DNA from: Membranipora membranacea
Taxonomy: Eukaryota > Bryozoa > Gymnolaemata > Cheilostomatida > Membraniporidae
DNA: 64,000 bases
NCBI GenBank assembly: GCA_914767715.1
Contig: OU612066.1
Span: forward strand, 25,642,283-25,706,282
Direction of reading: 5' to 3'
Part shown: positions 52,001 to 63,895 of the stretch, in pieces
Layout: each line of letters opens with the position of its first letter
Position numbering within the stretch: position 1 is the stretch's first letter
Position numbers and translations under genes: made by a program
Notes under the pieces: model-generated
Database searches by the model: none
The model's input: the letters and a program-made list of their open reading frames with translations, nothing else
What the model was told of the DNA's origin: nothing

Positions 52001-55000
52001 TAATTTTTCATCATTAGGTTTTGATTAGGTTTAATTGGCAACAATTAATTAAGGTGTATGCTAGCGTTGTTTGCATTGGAATAAAATAAAACTAAAAAAA
52101 AGCGAGATCTTTTTTAATTCCTAAGGAAATAGAATGATATTCACAGTATATTTAAGTGAGCCGGTCAGCATGACTCGTTTCATTTACTTACCGAAATATA
52201 CAACATCGAGTATGCCACGCCTCAACTTCCCCACAAAAGCTGTAAATATAGAGCATTAGATGAAAACAATTTGTAAGATTATATATGTATATATAATTCA
52301 TTATATATGAGCACCACTATCGCCAGCAAAACTGAAACATTGGATCTCAAATGGCCATGAGGGAGGTTTTTTCTAATTCTTCAATTTTTAGGTGTTCAAC
52401 AGAGATACAATTCTATTTGATATCTTCCCCAACCCTACTGTCTCATAAATGAGGGGCAAACTTCGATTTTCACTGGACATCTGCTGTCGACATTAAAGGA
52501 AGAAATAAGATACATCAATGTTTCAATATATCAACTTATTTTTCCAAAAAATCTGATAATGCGAGAGGGACTCCAATTCGGTTAAAAAACCGTCGGATAC
52601 AGGGGTCTGACACAGGGGTCTGACACAGGTCTATGTTTTAATTTTGCTTACCTAAAGGAAAACTTCAGCATATAACATGGTGTATTGATATGCACCACGA
52701 CAACAAATATTTTGGCAGAATAATCAAGGCGTTGGAGAATCTCACTCCCTAAAATTATTTGACCAAAGCTGGACCTCACCACTTGGTAGACTGTAACGAT
52801 TTTCGACCATGTAGGTAGTGACGTTAGCTCCACTTATGTACGGACCTACAAAGAAATATCAATCATGTATTACGAAGCTTATATCTATATCTAAGAGCTA
52901 CTGATTGAAATTATATGATTATAGTACTACACAATGGTCATCATATCTGATGATATATATTGGTTTTGAGACTGCTAATATCTTAGTTGTCTACCCATGT
53001 TCTCATTTGCTTGGGTGGGTAATTACAGATCAAATTGTGTCACTTGGTGTGCTCCTCAGGTTACAGCAATGTGTTCTCATGTTAGAAGCTCTAACTTTTC
53101 TTTTGAAGTGTGTTATACATTCAAATTATTATCATTTAAATGCTTTTAGGCCTATGCTGGTAACTTGGCGCCGGACCACAAAACTTTTTAAGTATCTTAT
53201 TTTTGATGTCTATGATTCCTTCAGGCAAATCGGGCTAGCTTTACAAAGAATTATCCACAATACTATGAAGGAGATTTACTATTAATAATTGGTGGGATCT
53301 CTTCACCGCTGGAGGGCGCAGATATCAGTGATATACCTGTAATGAAGCTGAGAGCAGCTCCCGCAGTAGCACCATTAGTAACTATAGCTGTGGCGGTGGT
53401 TCTCTCTGAGGCTGGAAACCAGAGGGCAGATACAAGAGTAGGGGCTGAAGATGTTGTAGCTGAGGCTATACCACCACAAAAAGCACCAACCATAAACAAC
53501 CTGGATGAAAAAAAAATTAACATCTGCATATTTTTATAAAGCGATAAATCTACAGACAAGGGGACCAACATTGCAGCACTAAATATAATTTACAGACAGG
53601 GGAGAAAATATATTCATTCTATCAACGACCCGTTACGGCAGGCCTACTCCGTTAATTGGCATTTAAAATCATTATCATAAGATTTTGGTTATAACTTTTT
53701 TCAACAAACACCAAGTAATCATTGGACAAATTTTCACTCCCATTCCTGTCCACCCATTGATGTTGAACGTCCATTGTCTTCAGTCGGGCAACATCAGAAA
53801 ACTCTCATGGTCGTTCATTTCCATACTCTAGTGATTTCTGACACCGCCGTGACTTACATATTCTGAACAGATGAAACAAAGCCGTCAGGGAGTCTGCAGC
53901 TGCAAGGTAGTCTAGTGTCAAACTAAGACTATCCTAGAATTGCTACAAAGTAGTGTCCTGCTTGGCTTAAAATGTCGCAGTTACCCTTGCTGTAGTTAAC
54001 TTTTCATGTGAGCGACTGGTTGACATAAGTATGGTCTTAGCTTACTCTAACAGAAACAGCGTGTTATTGAACAAAACTGATGCAATTCGTAGATATACAA
54101 CTACTAAGAAAATGTTGTGACCTAAGTAGGGATTAAACCCACAACATTCACGACACCAAACCTACCAATCTTGATTTGTAGGGAGAGCTATACACCACAA
54201 AGCTGTACCCAGTGTTATTAGTGATGTGGTGATGATCATCCCATTTCTCAAACCTGAATTAAAGAGTTACATGAATTAGCTATTTAAATTGTACAATCAT
54301 TTGTCTAACTATGAATAAAATGAAAATTTATGAGATGTAACCAAGGCAAATAGTTTGATCCCAATTTTAGACAACTAGAGTTGTGCATAGTCATTGTTCA
54401 AATATCCTCTCAGTTCAAAATGTTTGTAGTGCGGATACCAACATGGCCTTAATGTTATTCAAATCTGGGGGACTCTTATCCCATCCATCACAGAGCATTC
54501 CATGAATAATTGTATTTTGTCTTTGACAAAAATACCTAATAAATCTAAATCTAAATCTAAAAAAATCCTTTGACTCATGCAATCGATAAACAAACTTTAT
54601 GCATGTAGATGATGATTGCGTAAGTGCTCAGACGGCTGCATTGCAGATAGATAGTGGCATTACATAACGCCACTAACTCGTTTTGTAGGTGTCTGAGCAC
54701 TTAAACTAAGATGACGATTGAATGAGGTGGTACATGCACTGTGATCAATTCATCTCAATTTAATGGTTAATGGACTCACCTCTAGTTTCTACCAGGTACA
54801 TGACTGGAAAGACTGATAAGATGAAGCCAACTAGACTGAGAGCAGGAAACAAAGTCAAAAACGAGACATCCCAGTTATAAGCTATGAGTGCAGCATCAAA
54901 CAGAGGAGGCCACGTATTAAAGCGGACATTTTCTACTGAAATTGTCAGCGTGAACACTGCCAGTATCCACCACCTCCTCTTGTACACACGAGGACGAAAG

Positions 55001-55143
55001 TGGTCTTCACCATTGTCAGTTGTTGTAGAAGCTGGGTCCACATCGACATCTTCTTTTGAGTTGATCTGCTGTGATGATGTACTAGAAGTGTCGGCAGTTG
55101 CACCATGATCTGTGATCACACTCATATGTAACAATGCAGCCAT
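49051..55143 (-). CDS. SLC49A4/DIRC2-like major facilitator transporter, intact copy
   Basis: Ten coding exons on the - strand: 55143-54780, 54253-54166, 53500-53337, 52845-52780, 52239-52192, 51455-51326, 51039-50931, 50324-50126, 49883-49695, 49193-49051. Phases agree; 1,500 bp, 499 aa, the size of SLC49 proteins. A polar, S/T/D-rich cytosolic N-terminus precedes YKRRWWILAVF, start of helix 1. The family signatures ALWFPASERTTATAIVTNG (exon 3) and ELAYPVHEGLT (exon 9) match SLC49A4 (DIRC2) best; FLVCR members have related but different versions. About 12 helices fit the hydrophobic pattern; the central loop is basic and proline-rich (exon 6). In animals this family includes haem, choline and lysosomal pyridoxine transporters, so the substrate here is inferred only at family level. 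The last exon ends in an acidic, serine-rich tail. It is duplicated head-to-tail as a decayed copy at 56125-62233. Confidence 0.85.
50487..50504. repeat. poly-G run of 18
   Basis: Eighteen uninterrupted Gs in an intron of transporter copy 1. It may be a sequencing or assembly weak point. Confidence 0.8.
51235..51292. repeat. short tandem repeat GGCTCAGACTATGGA
   Basis: Two to three adjacent copies of a 15-base unit lie in the intron next to exon 6 of transporter copy 1. Confidence 0.6.
51690..51957 (-). mobile_element. tRNA-derived SINE of a second family (transporter intron)
   Basis: On the - strand the head from about 51957 carries box A (TGGTCTAATGG) and box B (GGTTCGATTCC) at tRNA spacing, resembling tRNA-Gln or a similar tRNA. 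It then runs into a non-tRNA body with GGAGGTCCACTGTGTGTTTC and its partial inverted match CACACAC. The anticodon arm does not form a clean stem, and there is no 3' acceptor half, so this is a SINE, not a tRNA gene. Orientation is the same as the host gene. Confidence 0.7.
52594..52632. repeat. tandem repeat CAGGGGTCTGACA
   Basis: About three consecutive copies of a 13-14-base unit in an intron of transporter copy 1. Confidence 0.55.
54500..54562 (+). mobile_element. retroposon 3' end with (CTAAAT)n tail
   Basis: TTTTGTCTTTGACAAAAATA (a short hairpin) is followed by CTAATAAATCTAAATCTAAA, that is, a polyadenylation-like box and a hexamer microsatellite. The arrangement matches that at 2400-2480 in reverse. 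No coding part is attached. It lies in intron 1 of transporter copy 1. Confidence 0.5.
54617..54710. mobile_element. short foldback/MITE-like element, copy 2
   Basis: Terminal inverted repeats TAAGTGCTCAGAC and GTCTGAGCACTTAAAC flank ~70 bases that contain an inner stem (TAGTGGC...GCCACTA). Homologous to 3100-3185 and sharing its terminus with 13120-13296. No coding capacity. Confidence 0.55.
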
Positions 55144-55540
55144 ACTGGATAGACAGTAAATTTTGTGCTGGTATACTAGCCAATGTACTAGCCTTGTACT
55201 GGTAACTAGCTAATGTGTTGACTTTCTGATTACTAGCGATCGAGATCTAAATTCAAGGGTCAACAACCTATCTTACCTAATCTTACCTCACAACCTGTCT
55301 GTAGATACCCACTTAGATTAGATAATAGATATGAATCAATGTGTGCACATTCTCAAAGTGCTCACATTCTGCACTGGAGCATGTCTAGGCTCAGAAAAAT
55401 TCTTGTTTGACCTTACACTGCTTACAGATGAGTTTGAGTCTCCCCACCCAATGTCTTGCCCCTAGCCCGACAGCCCCCGGATAGACTCGATGCTTGCCAG
55501 CTGCACAGTGGTTCGACATGGGTTTTAGAGCATTGGTTGT
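55144..55540. other. 5' flank of transporter copy 1 / junction to copy 2 unit
   Basis: This should contain the promoter and 5' UTR of copy 1, but no clear core element is visible. Similarity to the flank of copy 1's 3' side begins at about 55540, so the tandem-duplication junction falls near there. Confidence 0.35.
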
Positions 55541-58361
55541 ATAGTAGATTAGTTTAAATATGAAAAATGTTGAACTTGCAATAATTCATAGCATTCTTAA
55601 AAATATAGTAATCCAAATAAGGAAATTAAACTGAAAAACTACTAGATGAAAATGACTTTGGTTTGAGTATGGAATGAAGCTCAGTGTTATAAAATTGAAG
55701 ATGAAATGGATAACAATTATTATTATGAAATGAATAGCACCTGTAAAATTGAGGTTTGTCATTCCACATTTCAAGAGTACATAACACTTTTTGAGGTAAG
55801 GAAGAAATGATCTCGAGCTCGCATCCACTGACAAGATCTTACACCCAGTAAGGAGACAACTGGTAGAATATTTGCACGGGTACCATCGCATAAGGTTGGA
55901 TATATGCTGCATCGTGTCACTAGTCAAAGAGTTTGCATATTGGCTGCTAGAATGACTTCCACAATGTCTTAACTTACTTATCAAAAGGCGTTGTTCAAAT
56001 AAAATGCTGCTGGTGTGATTTCTTGTTTACACTACTCCATGTAGGTGAGTAACGATTCATTTCTAGTCCCATAAAATTCTGCAGTCTTGGATGAACATGA
56101 GTCCCCATACCAGCTATATAGAGTCTATGTTGCCGGAGCAGTATCATCATCATCACCGCTAGGATTTGTCTCCACATCGAGCCGATTGAAGCGCTCCTTC
56201 AGAACTACCAAGAGTCCCGTGCTTATTAAACAGCTAACCAGGCATCTCCAGGCCACCCACTGAACATCTATAACAATGATTGATAATTACTTTTCGATGG
56301 TTTTTATGGTTTGTCTACAACTGGCTATTGGTATAAGAGGAATTTAGGATTGTAAGTTGATATTCAAAGTGTGAAGGATTCACACCTCACAAATGATTCC
56401 CAACAAAATACAGGTTTTCCATACAAACAACCACTACGACAAATCACCAACCAATGGATTGAAATTGAACCATGCGCATTGGAATTCGTGAACCAACATT
56501 TTAGGATTTTTGTTGTATATTTTAGGACAAGGTTAGTGTTGGAAAATATTGATATGGGTTGTATCGGTAACAATAAGCTAATATCATGAAGTCAAATCAA
56601 GTCTCATCCACTTAACAAAAATTTGCAGTTTCCTAAGCAAAGGGGACTCAAAAAACCTTCAAAGCCTATTTCTCCGTGTCTAAAGGGGACAAATTCCCTG
56701 GAGGCTGATGATGAATTAACAGCAAACCTGGTAAAGTTTAATGTGCAAGAAGGAGAAATTATTAATATGATCAGATATTCTGGAGTCAAAAATTAACTAA
56801 ATTAAATTAAACTAAATATAAAGTCTTACATGTAGCCAAAAGCGGAATCTGTATTAGCAGCTGGTTTATCACGCCACCGATGTTGGCTATCATCACAATA
56901 AACGCTACAGTCAGACCTTCGTGTACAGGGTAAGCCAGCTCTACTCCAAGCTTGTAGTATAGAGGCATAACTCCGTTCATACATATACCAATGGATATAT
57001 ACATAGAGTGTAATGCACAGCTGTAAAATAATTAGCAAAAGGGGTAGGGAGGACATTTCTGTACAGAAATTTGATTATCAATCAGCTATGAGAAGTCATC
57101 ATACTAATCCTGATCGTGCTTTGTCCTCTTTACCAACAATTGAAGGTCCTCCCTAATTGAAGTTCCTACCCTATTGTCGCTACGTGGCAATCGACGGCAC
57201 CTAAAAATACAATGGTAAAATAAGTCAGTGACACGAGGTCTGGTAGTAAATCGGCTGGTCTAAATAATGGCGGTGGTAAATTTTCCCTGTCCCAGCTTAA
57301 CACCCAAAATGCAGCTGGTGCATGATTCTTTTTATCCAAACATCATGTACAACACTTAGTACAGCGCTGGAGTACTATGCTTAAACCATGATCAGCTTAG
57401 TCACTTAAAGCCCTAAAGATCTGTGAATAGAGGTAAACAAAGCTAGGAAATTTGATAATGGGCCTAAAAAGAAACCCTGAAAAGATTCAAAATCTGAATT
57501 TACTTACGTAAAACAGCACCGGGAGGTAACACAAAGTATTTCTCTTCGATGCAGACCATAACAGCAAACAGTAGTGTGCTCACAGCAGTTATCACCATGA
57601 GGAAGAGTTTGATTTTACGTTTGAAGCGATCCATGACTAGAGACATCAGTATAGAGCTGACACAGCTTCCACATATAGAGGCAAATCATATCCATCCCGC
57701 TGCCGCCTACAAAAAAATTATCATTCACAGAGCTTCAAAATCCACTACACTTGTTTAATTTGCAATTATATATGCAGCTGATAACCTATGGCAGATCCCA
57801 GTCACTCAGAGCATAATAAAACATAGTATGCATGTGAGGTAGGCAAATAAGTGACACTGTCAGGGGTAAAATGTCACCGCATCCTATTGTTTACCCCAGA
57901 TTAGGCCTAGCGGGAGTTATTTAAAACTGGTTACTTAGGATGAAATATGGTTTGGAACAGGAGGATGTACATGACAGGGTCCGATGGCATTCTTTAATTG
58001 AACATGGAGCTAGCAGAACAGCTACCCGCTAAGGATCCAGCCAGCTAGGCTAGGAGTGAACTTTAGTATAACGACAGGGGGGGTATTGTTGTATCAATGG
58101 TAAATGCAGCAAAGCAAGAAAATAATTAAAAAATTCTGTGGCCTTTTGGATGGGAAGGGAGCATGTATGTACTCCACACTCAATCCTTCACAAACATTAC
58201 CTTTAAGACTATAATGAATTTTAAAGCGCTGTCTTTGATTCATCAAAGCTCACCTCCCCAACCTCCAGGTTCCTGAAGCTGACCGAGTATAGTGCGACCC
58301 AGGAATTGTACGCACAAGCTGGAAAGTTGAAAGCACCATTTATATCCAAAACTGCGGATTT

Positions 58362-59333
58362 CTAAAATAAATCAAAACAGATATAGCTATAATAAAACAT
58401 ATTTAAAACGCGAAGCATTGAGAAGTTCCAATGGAAGGTTACAAAAGCTGCAATAAAAAATTGTTGATATATTATGATCAGAAACTGCGTTCAAAGCGGT
58501 GTGTCCTGATGATGATATGCGACAACTAGTGTTTGTCAGATCATTGCAGTTCACTTTTGAAAGGTTCCAGTTCTGAGATAACTTTGACTTTGATGTATTG
58601 TGCATAACAATATCTCCGAGGAGACAAAACTGAATGCATAACAGCTGGTTAAGATGGTTACTAAAAAATGACAATTATCTACTCTTTATAAATGAAACCA
58701 TTATCGTAATATGTCATGAAGTAGTTAAAAAAGCTATTAGACCGTTTAGCAGTACGGCATCGGATAGGGCGGAATGTTTGGCTGGCCCGAGAGGATGTCC
58801 TGGTTGCAGAGTTAAAAATCAGTCTGTGGTAGTGTGGATGAGACTTGCTACCCATTATTTTTGTAAAATGAGAAAAGGAAAGATCAAACATAAAATCAAT
58901 TAAATGAGGAATGCTTAAAAGTGTGAGCCTCTCGTCATATTCAGCGTCAGGGTAGATTATTCGTGTTGCTGATCGCTGAATTCAACTTAACTAAAACTTC
59001 TATTTGTATCTAGGTATTGGTTCTGGTACGACAAATAGGCCACATGTTATCTGATTACAATATAGAGTATTGGTTCATGGGCAGAAGTCAAGAGAGCATT
59101 AGCCAAACCTCAAACTGAGCTCTTGAGGCGAACACAGATCCTTATACCAAAAAGTCTTGGCCCAAAGCTCATGTACATATGGGTAGGACCAGTCATGCTT
59201 TATCTTAAAATTCAGCTGTTTTATGTAAGCCCTAGCACCTACAATCCCCATGTGCCTGAGGTGTCACTTTTTCAAGCTGCTCTTGGCAAAGCAGCTAGTA
59301 AGACAGTCTGATCCATGGATATAGTTTTTTTTA
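58362..59333. other. unrelated sequence replacing most of transporter exon 6 in the decayed copy
   Basis: Homology with copy 1 ends at 59334 inside exon 6 and resumes at exon 7. The sequence between includes short open stretches on both strands at 58387-58903 with no recognised product. It could be an insertion accompanied by a deletion; no element ends were identified. Confidence 0.45.
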
Positions 59334-61744
59334 ATGGTGACTAGAGCTGCATCTGAAAAAGGTTACCATTGCAGTGTGAACAAAATACAGGTGGTACTGT
59401 GCATGGCGGCATCACTTCAGGTCACACATATTAAGGGATTTAAAGTTTCATACAAATCGGATTATTAATCATCATCGGTGTAGCACGGGAAGACAACTCC
59501 AAATAATGCTGAGCGAGGGTTCGTGGCAATCCCTAGTAAGATGAATGACAAAAACAAAATAGATAAAAAAGTGAGTTTTCCAGCTGAGGTTCCTTTCAAT
59601 TACTTACCGAAATAAACAACATCGAGTAGGCCATCCCTCAACTTCTCCACAAAATCTATAAACATAAAGTGATAGATTGTAACAATTTCTAGGATAGTAT
59701 TTAATTTGGTAATATAATGTAATTGACAACAACAAAAAATTGTCAAGCTGTAGCGATTCTCTACCATCTTAGGAGTGTATATCCACATGACTAAAATTTT
59801 CTGACCGGCGGTAGACCTCACCATTTGGTAGACTATCACGATGTTTGACCTCATAGGTGGTGATGTTAGGCTCGCTGATGTACGGACCTACAAAAACATA
59901 ACAGTGACATATTCATACAGAAAGTAAGTATATTTATGTTTGACAGCCCAACACTGATTATTCACCCAAACCGTTCATAGATCTAGCCACAATCTTAAAA
60001 ACTAGAAAAAAAGCTACTAATTTGAAATTCTTGGTTCCCGCTAACACATGACAGACGAATACTGCTTTCCAACTAGGTGCAGACATCAATTGTATACCTG
60101 AAATGAAGCTGAGGGCAAATCCAGCATTAGCACCATTAGTAACTATAGCAGTAGCCGTGGTTCTCTCTGAGGCTGGAAACCAAAGTGCAGATATCAGAGT
60201 AGGGACTGAAGATGTTGTACTCGATGCTATACAACTTAGCAAAGCGCCAACCAAAAACAACCTGATAAACCAAAATAATGTTTACATCATTTACAAAATT
60301 ATGCAGCTCGATTGACCTACTAAGGCAACATTTCGGTCAACATTACAGCACTGAACATTAGGCAACACACATACCACTTGTGTAAAGAATCAGGGTCATC
60401 ACGGGTGAATATTTGAGCGTATTCTCAATTCTGCAATTTCTGTCACAGAATGCAACCTCACTAGCTGATGCAGGTGGCCAAAAACATACGCATACTAAAC
60501 ATTTATTGGTTATGAAGGTAGCGGCTTGACTATTTATACATATTTGGGGTGTTTAATATGATTCCTCATCACATGAGACAACCTATTGAATTTGATGAAT
60601 GGTCTTGGGAATCGTTTTCCCCTATTACTGTGGAATTTGTTTTCCGAGGTAATGATAGAGAGCTTGCAAAATCTCGCAAACCTCTACATCCCAGACAGAC
60701 TTGAAGATCCCTGTTGGTGAGTTTTGGCGTGAACATGATTTGGAGCTGTCCTTCACAATGATATAAAACACTATTCTCAGTGGAATATTTGTTTTTCTGA
60801 TGTATTGTGGCAAGCAAAAGCAACAAGCAAAGGCAATGATCTGACAGCGACACAGCTGAAACAAGGCTCAGAATTCTAGGCCTATCTATTATTACAGCAT
60901 TAAGGCGAGCCTAACTGAATAGCTTTATCATGTAATTGATCAAAGCCAAACTAGAATAGCTATCTGATCGCTCATTCAGTGAGTGAGCGAGACCTGCAAG
61001 AGTCTCCCTCTTAAATCGCTCACTCATTAATGGAACTATATACATTCTGAGGTAGCGATTTGGAAACAAATTTGTCTAATTGAAATACCAAGTGAGCAAT
61101 AGTTTTAGTGATGTGATGGTGATACATTGCTTTAGTGATGCATGACTCATTCCAACGAACCTCATTCTACTCCCGTCACCGTCACCTGGGTTGATTGGCG
61201 TAACAATCCCGGTAAAGCGTTCACCCTTTTCACCTAATGATATTAGACCAAAAGTTAGAGTTTGTAGCATCCTTAATAACACGGTCATACCAATCTTGAT
61301 GTGTAGGGAGAGCTATACACCACAATGCTGTACTCAGTGCTATCAGCGATACAGTGATGACCATTCCGTATCGCAAACCTGGAACATGGAATTATGCAGT
61401 TTCAATGTCGATACGTTCACTCATGAATTTTTACGGTTAATCCAAACACTCATTATCTTTCGGTTGAGCTTATGACAGACAATTCAACTAACCAGATGGG
61501 TTTGTAATAGGCAAATCAACTATTACAAGCCTGTCCGTAAGGGTTTGTTAAACAAAGCTTGCTAATGCAAAGCAATCGGGTTGCGACAGCTGCAACCGGA
61601 CAAGTTCGTGACACAGTCACTCTTTCGAACTGCACCGCGGTGTTGGATAGGTGTTTTTGATAAACCATAGCCCATTTTCAGATTTGCGTCTGATAGATGG
61701 TAATTTGTCAGACACAATTGCCACAACAGAGCTGTGACTGAAAA

Positions 61745-61830
61745 TGCATTGATAATAACAAACTTGTTTGTATGAATCTAGAGATGATTGAATAAAGACT
61801 ATTATCATTATCATGATCATGATCAATTCA
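61745..61830 (+). mobile_element. candidate retroposon 3' tail
   Basis: GATGATTGAATAAAGACTAT followed by a run of ATTATC/ATGATC units looks like an AATAAA box plus simple-sequence tail, as in LINE or SINE 3' ends. Length is short, so support is weak. Confidence 0.35.
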
Positions 61831-62233
61831 ACATGTCAGTGGACTCACCTTTGGTTTCTATCAGATACATGATTGGGAAGACTGATATGATGAATCCAAA
61901 AAGACTAAGACCAGGTCACAGACTCAAAAAAGTGACATCCTAGCTATAGATAGGCAATAAGTGCAGCATCAAACAGTGGAGACATGTTGTAGATAACACT
62001 CTGTACTAAAGCTAACAGCACAAACACTGCCAGTATCCACCACCTCCGCTTGTACACATGAGGATGAAAGTGTTCATCATTACCAGTTGTTGTAAATGAT
62101 TGGTCCACATCCATAACATCTCCATCTGCAGTGTAATGATTGTGAGCTTGTAATTGTATGTATTAGATGTGTCAGCAGTTTGAGTTTCACAATGATGATC
62201 TGAGATGATTGTTGTTTTTGCAAAAGCAGCCAT

Positions 62234-62819
62234 CCCTGATAAGGCAATCAATTTAGAGATGGCACACTCTTTGATTGCATACTTTCCTTATTACTGACTC
62301 ATGTGTTGATCCACTCTCGAGGTCAATAACCCTGAGGAAGATCCACTCTTCTCAGGGTAAATAATCAATCTATGATCTTCTTGATTTTTGTTCCATCCTT
62401 GATTTATGAGATTAGCCCGAGATATTAAATTTGGATGGGACGGGTCCGCAAGGTTGAAGGTCAAGTTAAGACAAATGAATTTCATTGGTCACAAACCTTT
62501 TAACGTACCCATTTCCTAGCATTTATTCAAAAATTTAAAAAACATGATTTATGATGCAAAATAAATATATATCTCTCTCTTTATGATATAAAACTCTTGC
62601 ATTGGTATTAACATGCAACGAATTAGCTGGACAAAGCTTGTCAAGACAGGCTAGCAATGAATTGAAAGTATCTGTCTATCACCACTCATCTGGCATTGAT
62701 AACAAGCAGCAATGAGTTAAGTGAGTGTTTTAATTTTATTAGCTATATATATATACTATCTATTATACTTTACTATATATATAATATTATATTTATATTA
62801 TTATCCACAAAACTTCAGT
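62234..62819. other. 5' flank of the decayed transporter copy
   Basis: No gene recognised. Contains an AT-rich TATATATA/ATATTATA tract at about 62740-62800. Confidence 0.4.
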
Positions 62820-63537
62820 TCTGTGTTCATGATAAATGCATATGTATATAAAGTTAAGTAAACCCATATCCAGTGCCTCATTTCACTTTTTCAAAAGGTG
62901 ATCGGAAAAAATAGAAGAACTGACTAAATCACAGTCCTGTCTTAACCACACATGTGTAGTAAAACCAGTTGAGGGTGTGCTTATTATATTTTTCACACTT
63001 TTTTTGCCATGAAAGCTTGAAATCAATTAAAAGTTTTACCCATTCATCTCCAATTTAAATCTGTGAGCTTAAGCGGGTCGGCGTGGCTGAGTGGTTAGCG
63101 TGGTTGGTCCCTAGACCACAGTGACAAAGGACGAGTAAGTTCTTTATTAATTACTACTTACACCCACTACATCATTAAATTTATACACCTGTATTGGATC
63201 GCATTGCGCGAGAGGCCCGAGTTCAAATCCCAGTGAAGCCAGATTTTACTTACATATCATCTCTTTATATACACCCCTGAAGTTTTGTGGTATCTATGAT
63301 CGCGGCATTTCTAGTTATTATAACACATATTGGAGATGAATGGGTAAAGTAAGCTGTTGTCCACAAAACTTTCAAGCTTTCATGGCACAAAGAAGTGTGA
63401 ACAATATAATTAGCACACCCTCAACTGGCTTCACTACACTTATGTGGATGAAGACAGGAAAATTGATATGAGGCAATGGATATGGGTTTCTTTTATTTTA
63501 TATACTCATGCATTTATCATAAACACAAAACAGGAGT
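62820..63537. mobile_element. large foldback element with tRNA-like module in the loop
   Basis: Arms 62820-63062 and 63330-63537 are inverted copies sharing AACCCATATCCA, CAGTTGAGGGTGTGCT, GCCATGAAAGCTTGAAA and TTTACCCATTCATCTCCAAT. The left arm holds ~50 bases not in the right. The loop (63063-63329) has a tRNA-like segment beginning GTCGGCGTGGCTGAGTGGTT (box A) at about 63079, and GAGTTCAAATCCC (box B) at about 63217, with extra sequence between them. No transposase frame is present. Confidence 0.7.
63076..63241 (+). other. tRNA-like segment with split boxes A and B
   Basis: TGGCTGAGTGG and GTTCAAATCC fit pol III internal promoter boxes, but they are about 125 bases apart. The intervening sequence does not form a standard tRNA anticodon arm with a normal intron, and the two ends do not pair as an acceptor stem. 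I regard it as a tRNA-derived retroposon or relic, not a functional tRNA gene. Confidence 0.5.
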
Positions 63538-63639
63538 ATTTTGAATTATATTTATCATAATACATACGTGAGTCATGGGCCTCCTAGCTAGGGCTGGACC
63601 TAGAACTTTACAGTCCTTTATTTTGCCAATGTAACTACT

Positions 63640-63895
63640 CCAAGAAGGGAACAGTACTATAGTATATATATATATATATATATTATGATCATACATATAT
63701 ACACAGTGTACACTAACATAATTAACACCATACAATTTATATGCCTTTATTTTGCCAATTTCCAGTTGATACTGGACATTGAGTCAAAAGACATAAAGGC
63801 ATACAAGTTATATGGGGCCCAAAACGTTAGTGTTCACTGTGTATATATGTATGGTAACAGATACTATAGTACTGTCACACAGTTGCCTTCTTCAT
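63640..63895. mobile_element. foldback element of ~250 bp near the right edge
   Basis: GAACAGTACTATAGTATATA on the left pairs with GATACTATAGTACTGT on the right. Further in, ACACAGTGTACACTAAC pairs with GTTAGTGTTCACTGTGT, and ATATGCCTTTAT with ATAAAGGCATA. Together these make a nested imperfect palindrome with no coding frame. Confidence 0.65.

Larger units (their letters stand above)
56125..62233 (-). pseudogene. SLC49A4/DIRC2-like transporter, decayed tandem copy
   Basis: The exons of copy 1 are present in order on the - strand: 62233-61849, 61378-61291, 60261-60098, 59887-59822, 59655-59608, a stump of exon 6 at 59352-59334, 58361-58254, 57706-57509, 57020-56830, 56267-56125. Splice sites are mostly kept. 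Lesions: exon 1 has frameshifting indels (copy 1's TATAACTGGG is replaced by a longer run with TAG) and a further TGA. Exon 6 is cut after ~19 bases, with ~970 bp of unrelated sequence before exon 7. Exon 7 lacks one base. Exon 8 lacks one base and has WIGF changed to WI-stop-F. Exon 9 gains two bases. Exons 2, 3, 4, 5 and 10 keep the lengths of copy 1. A 499-residue transporter cannot be made. Signature segments (LWFPASERTTATAIVTNGA, ELAYPVHEGLT) are still readable, so decay is fairly recent or conversion has refreshed parts. Confidence 0.85.

Noticed and set aside
52905-53285. 126-codon open frame on the + strand
   Set aside because: It lies in an intron of the - strand transporter gene, has no recognised domain, and the hydrophobic run is common in AT-rich introns.
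58679-58903. Open frames on both strands inside the decayed transporter copy
   Set aside because: They overlap each other, have no recognisable product, and fall in the sequence that replaced exon 6.
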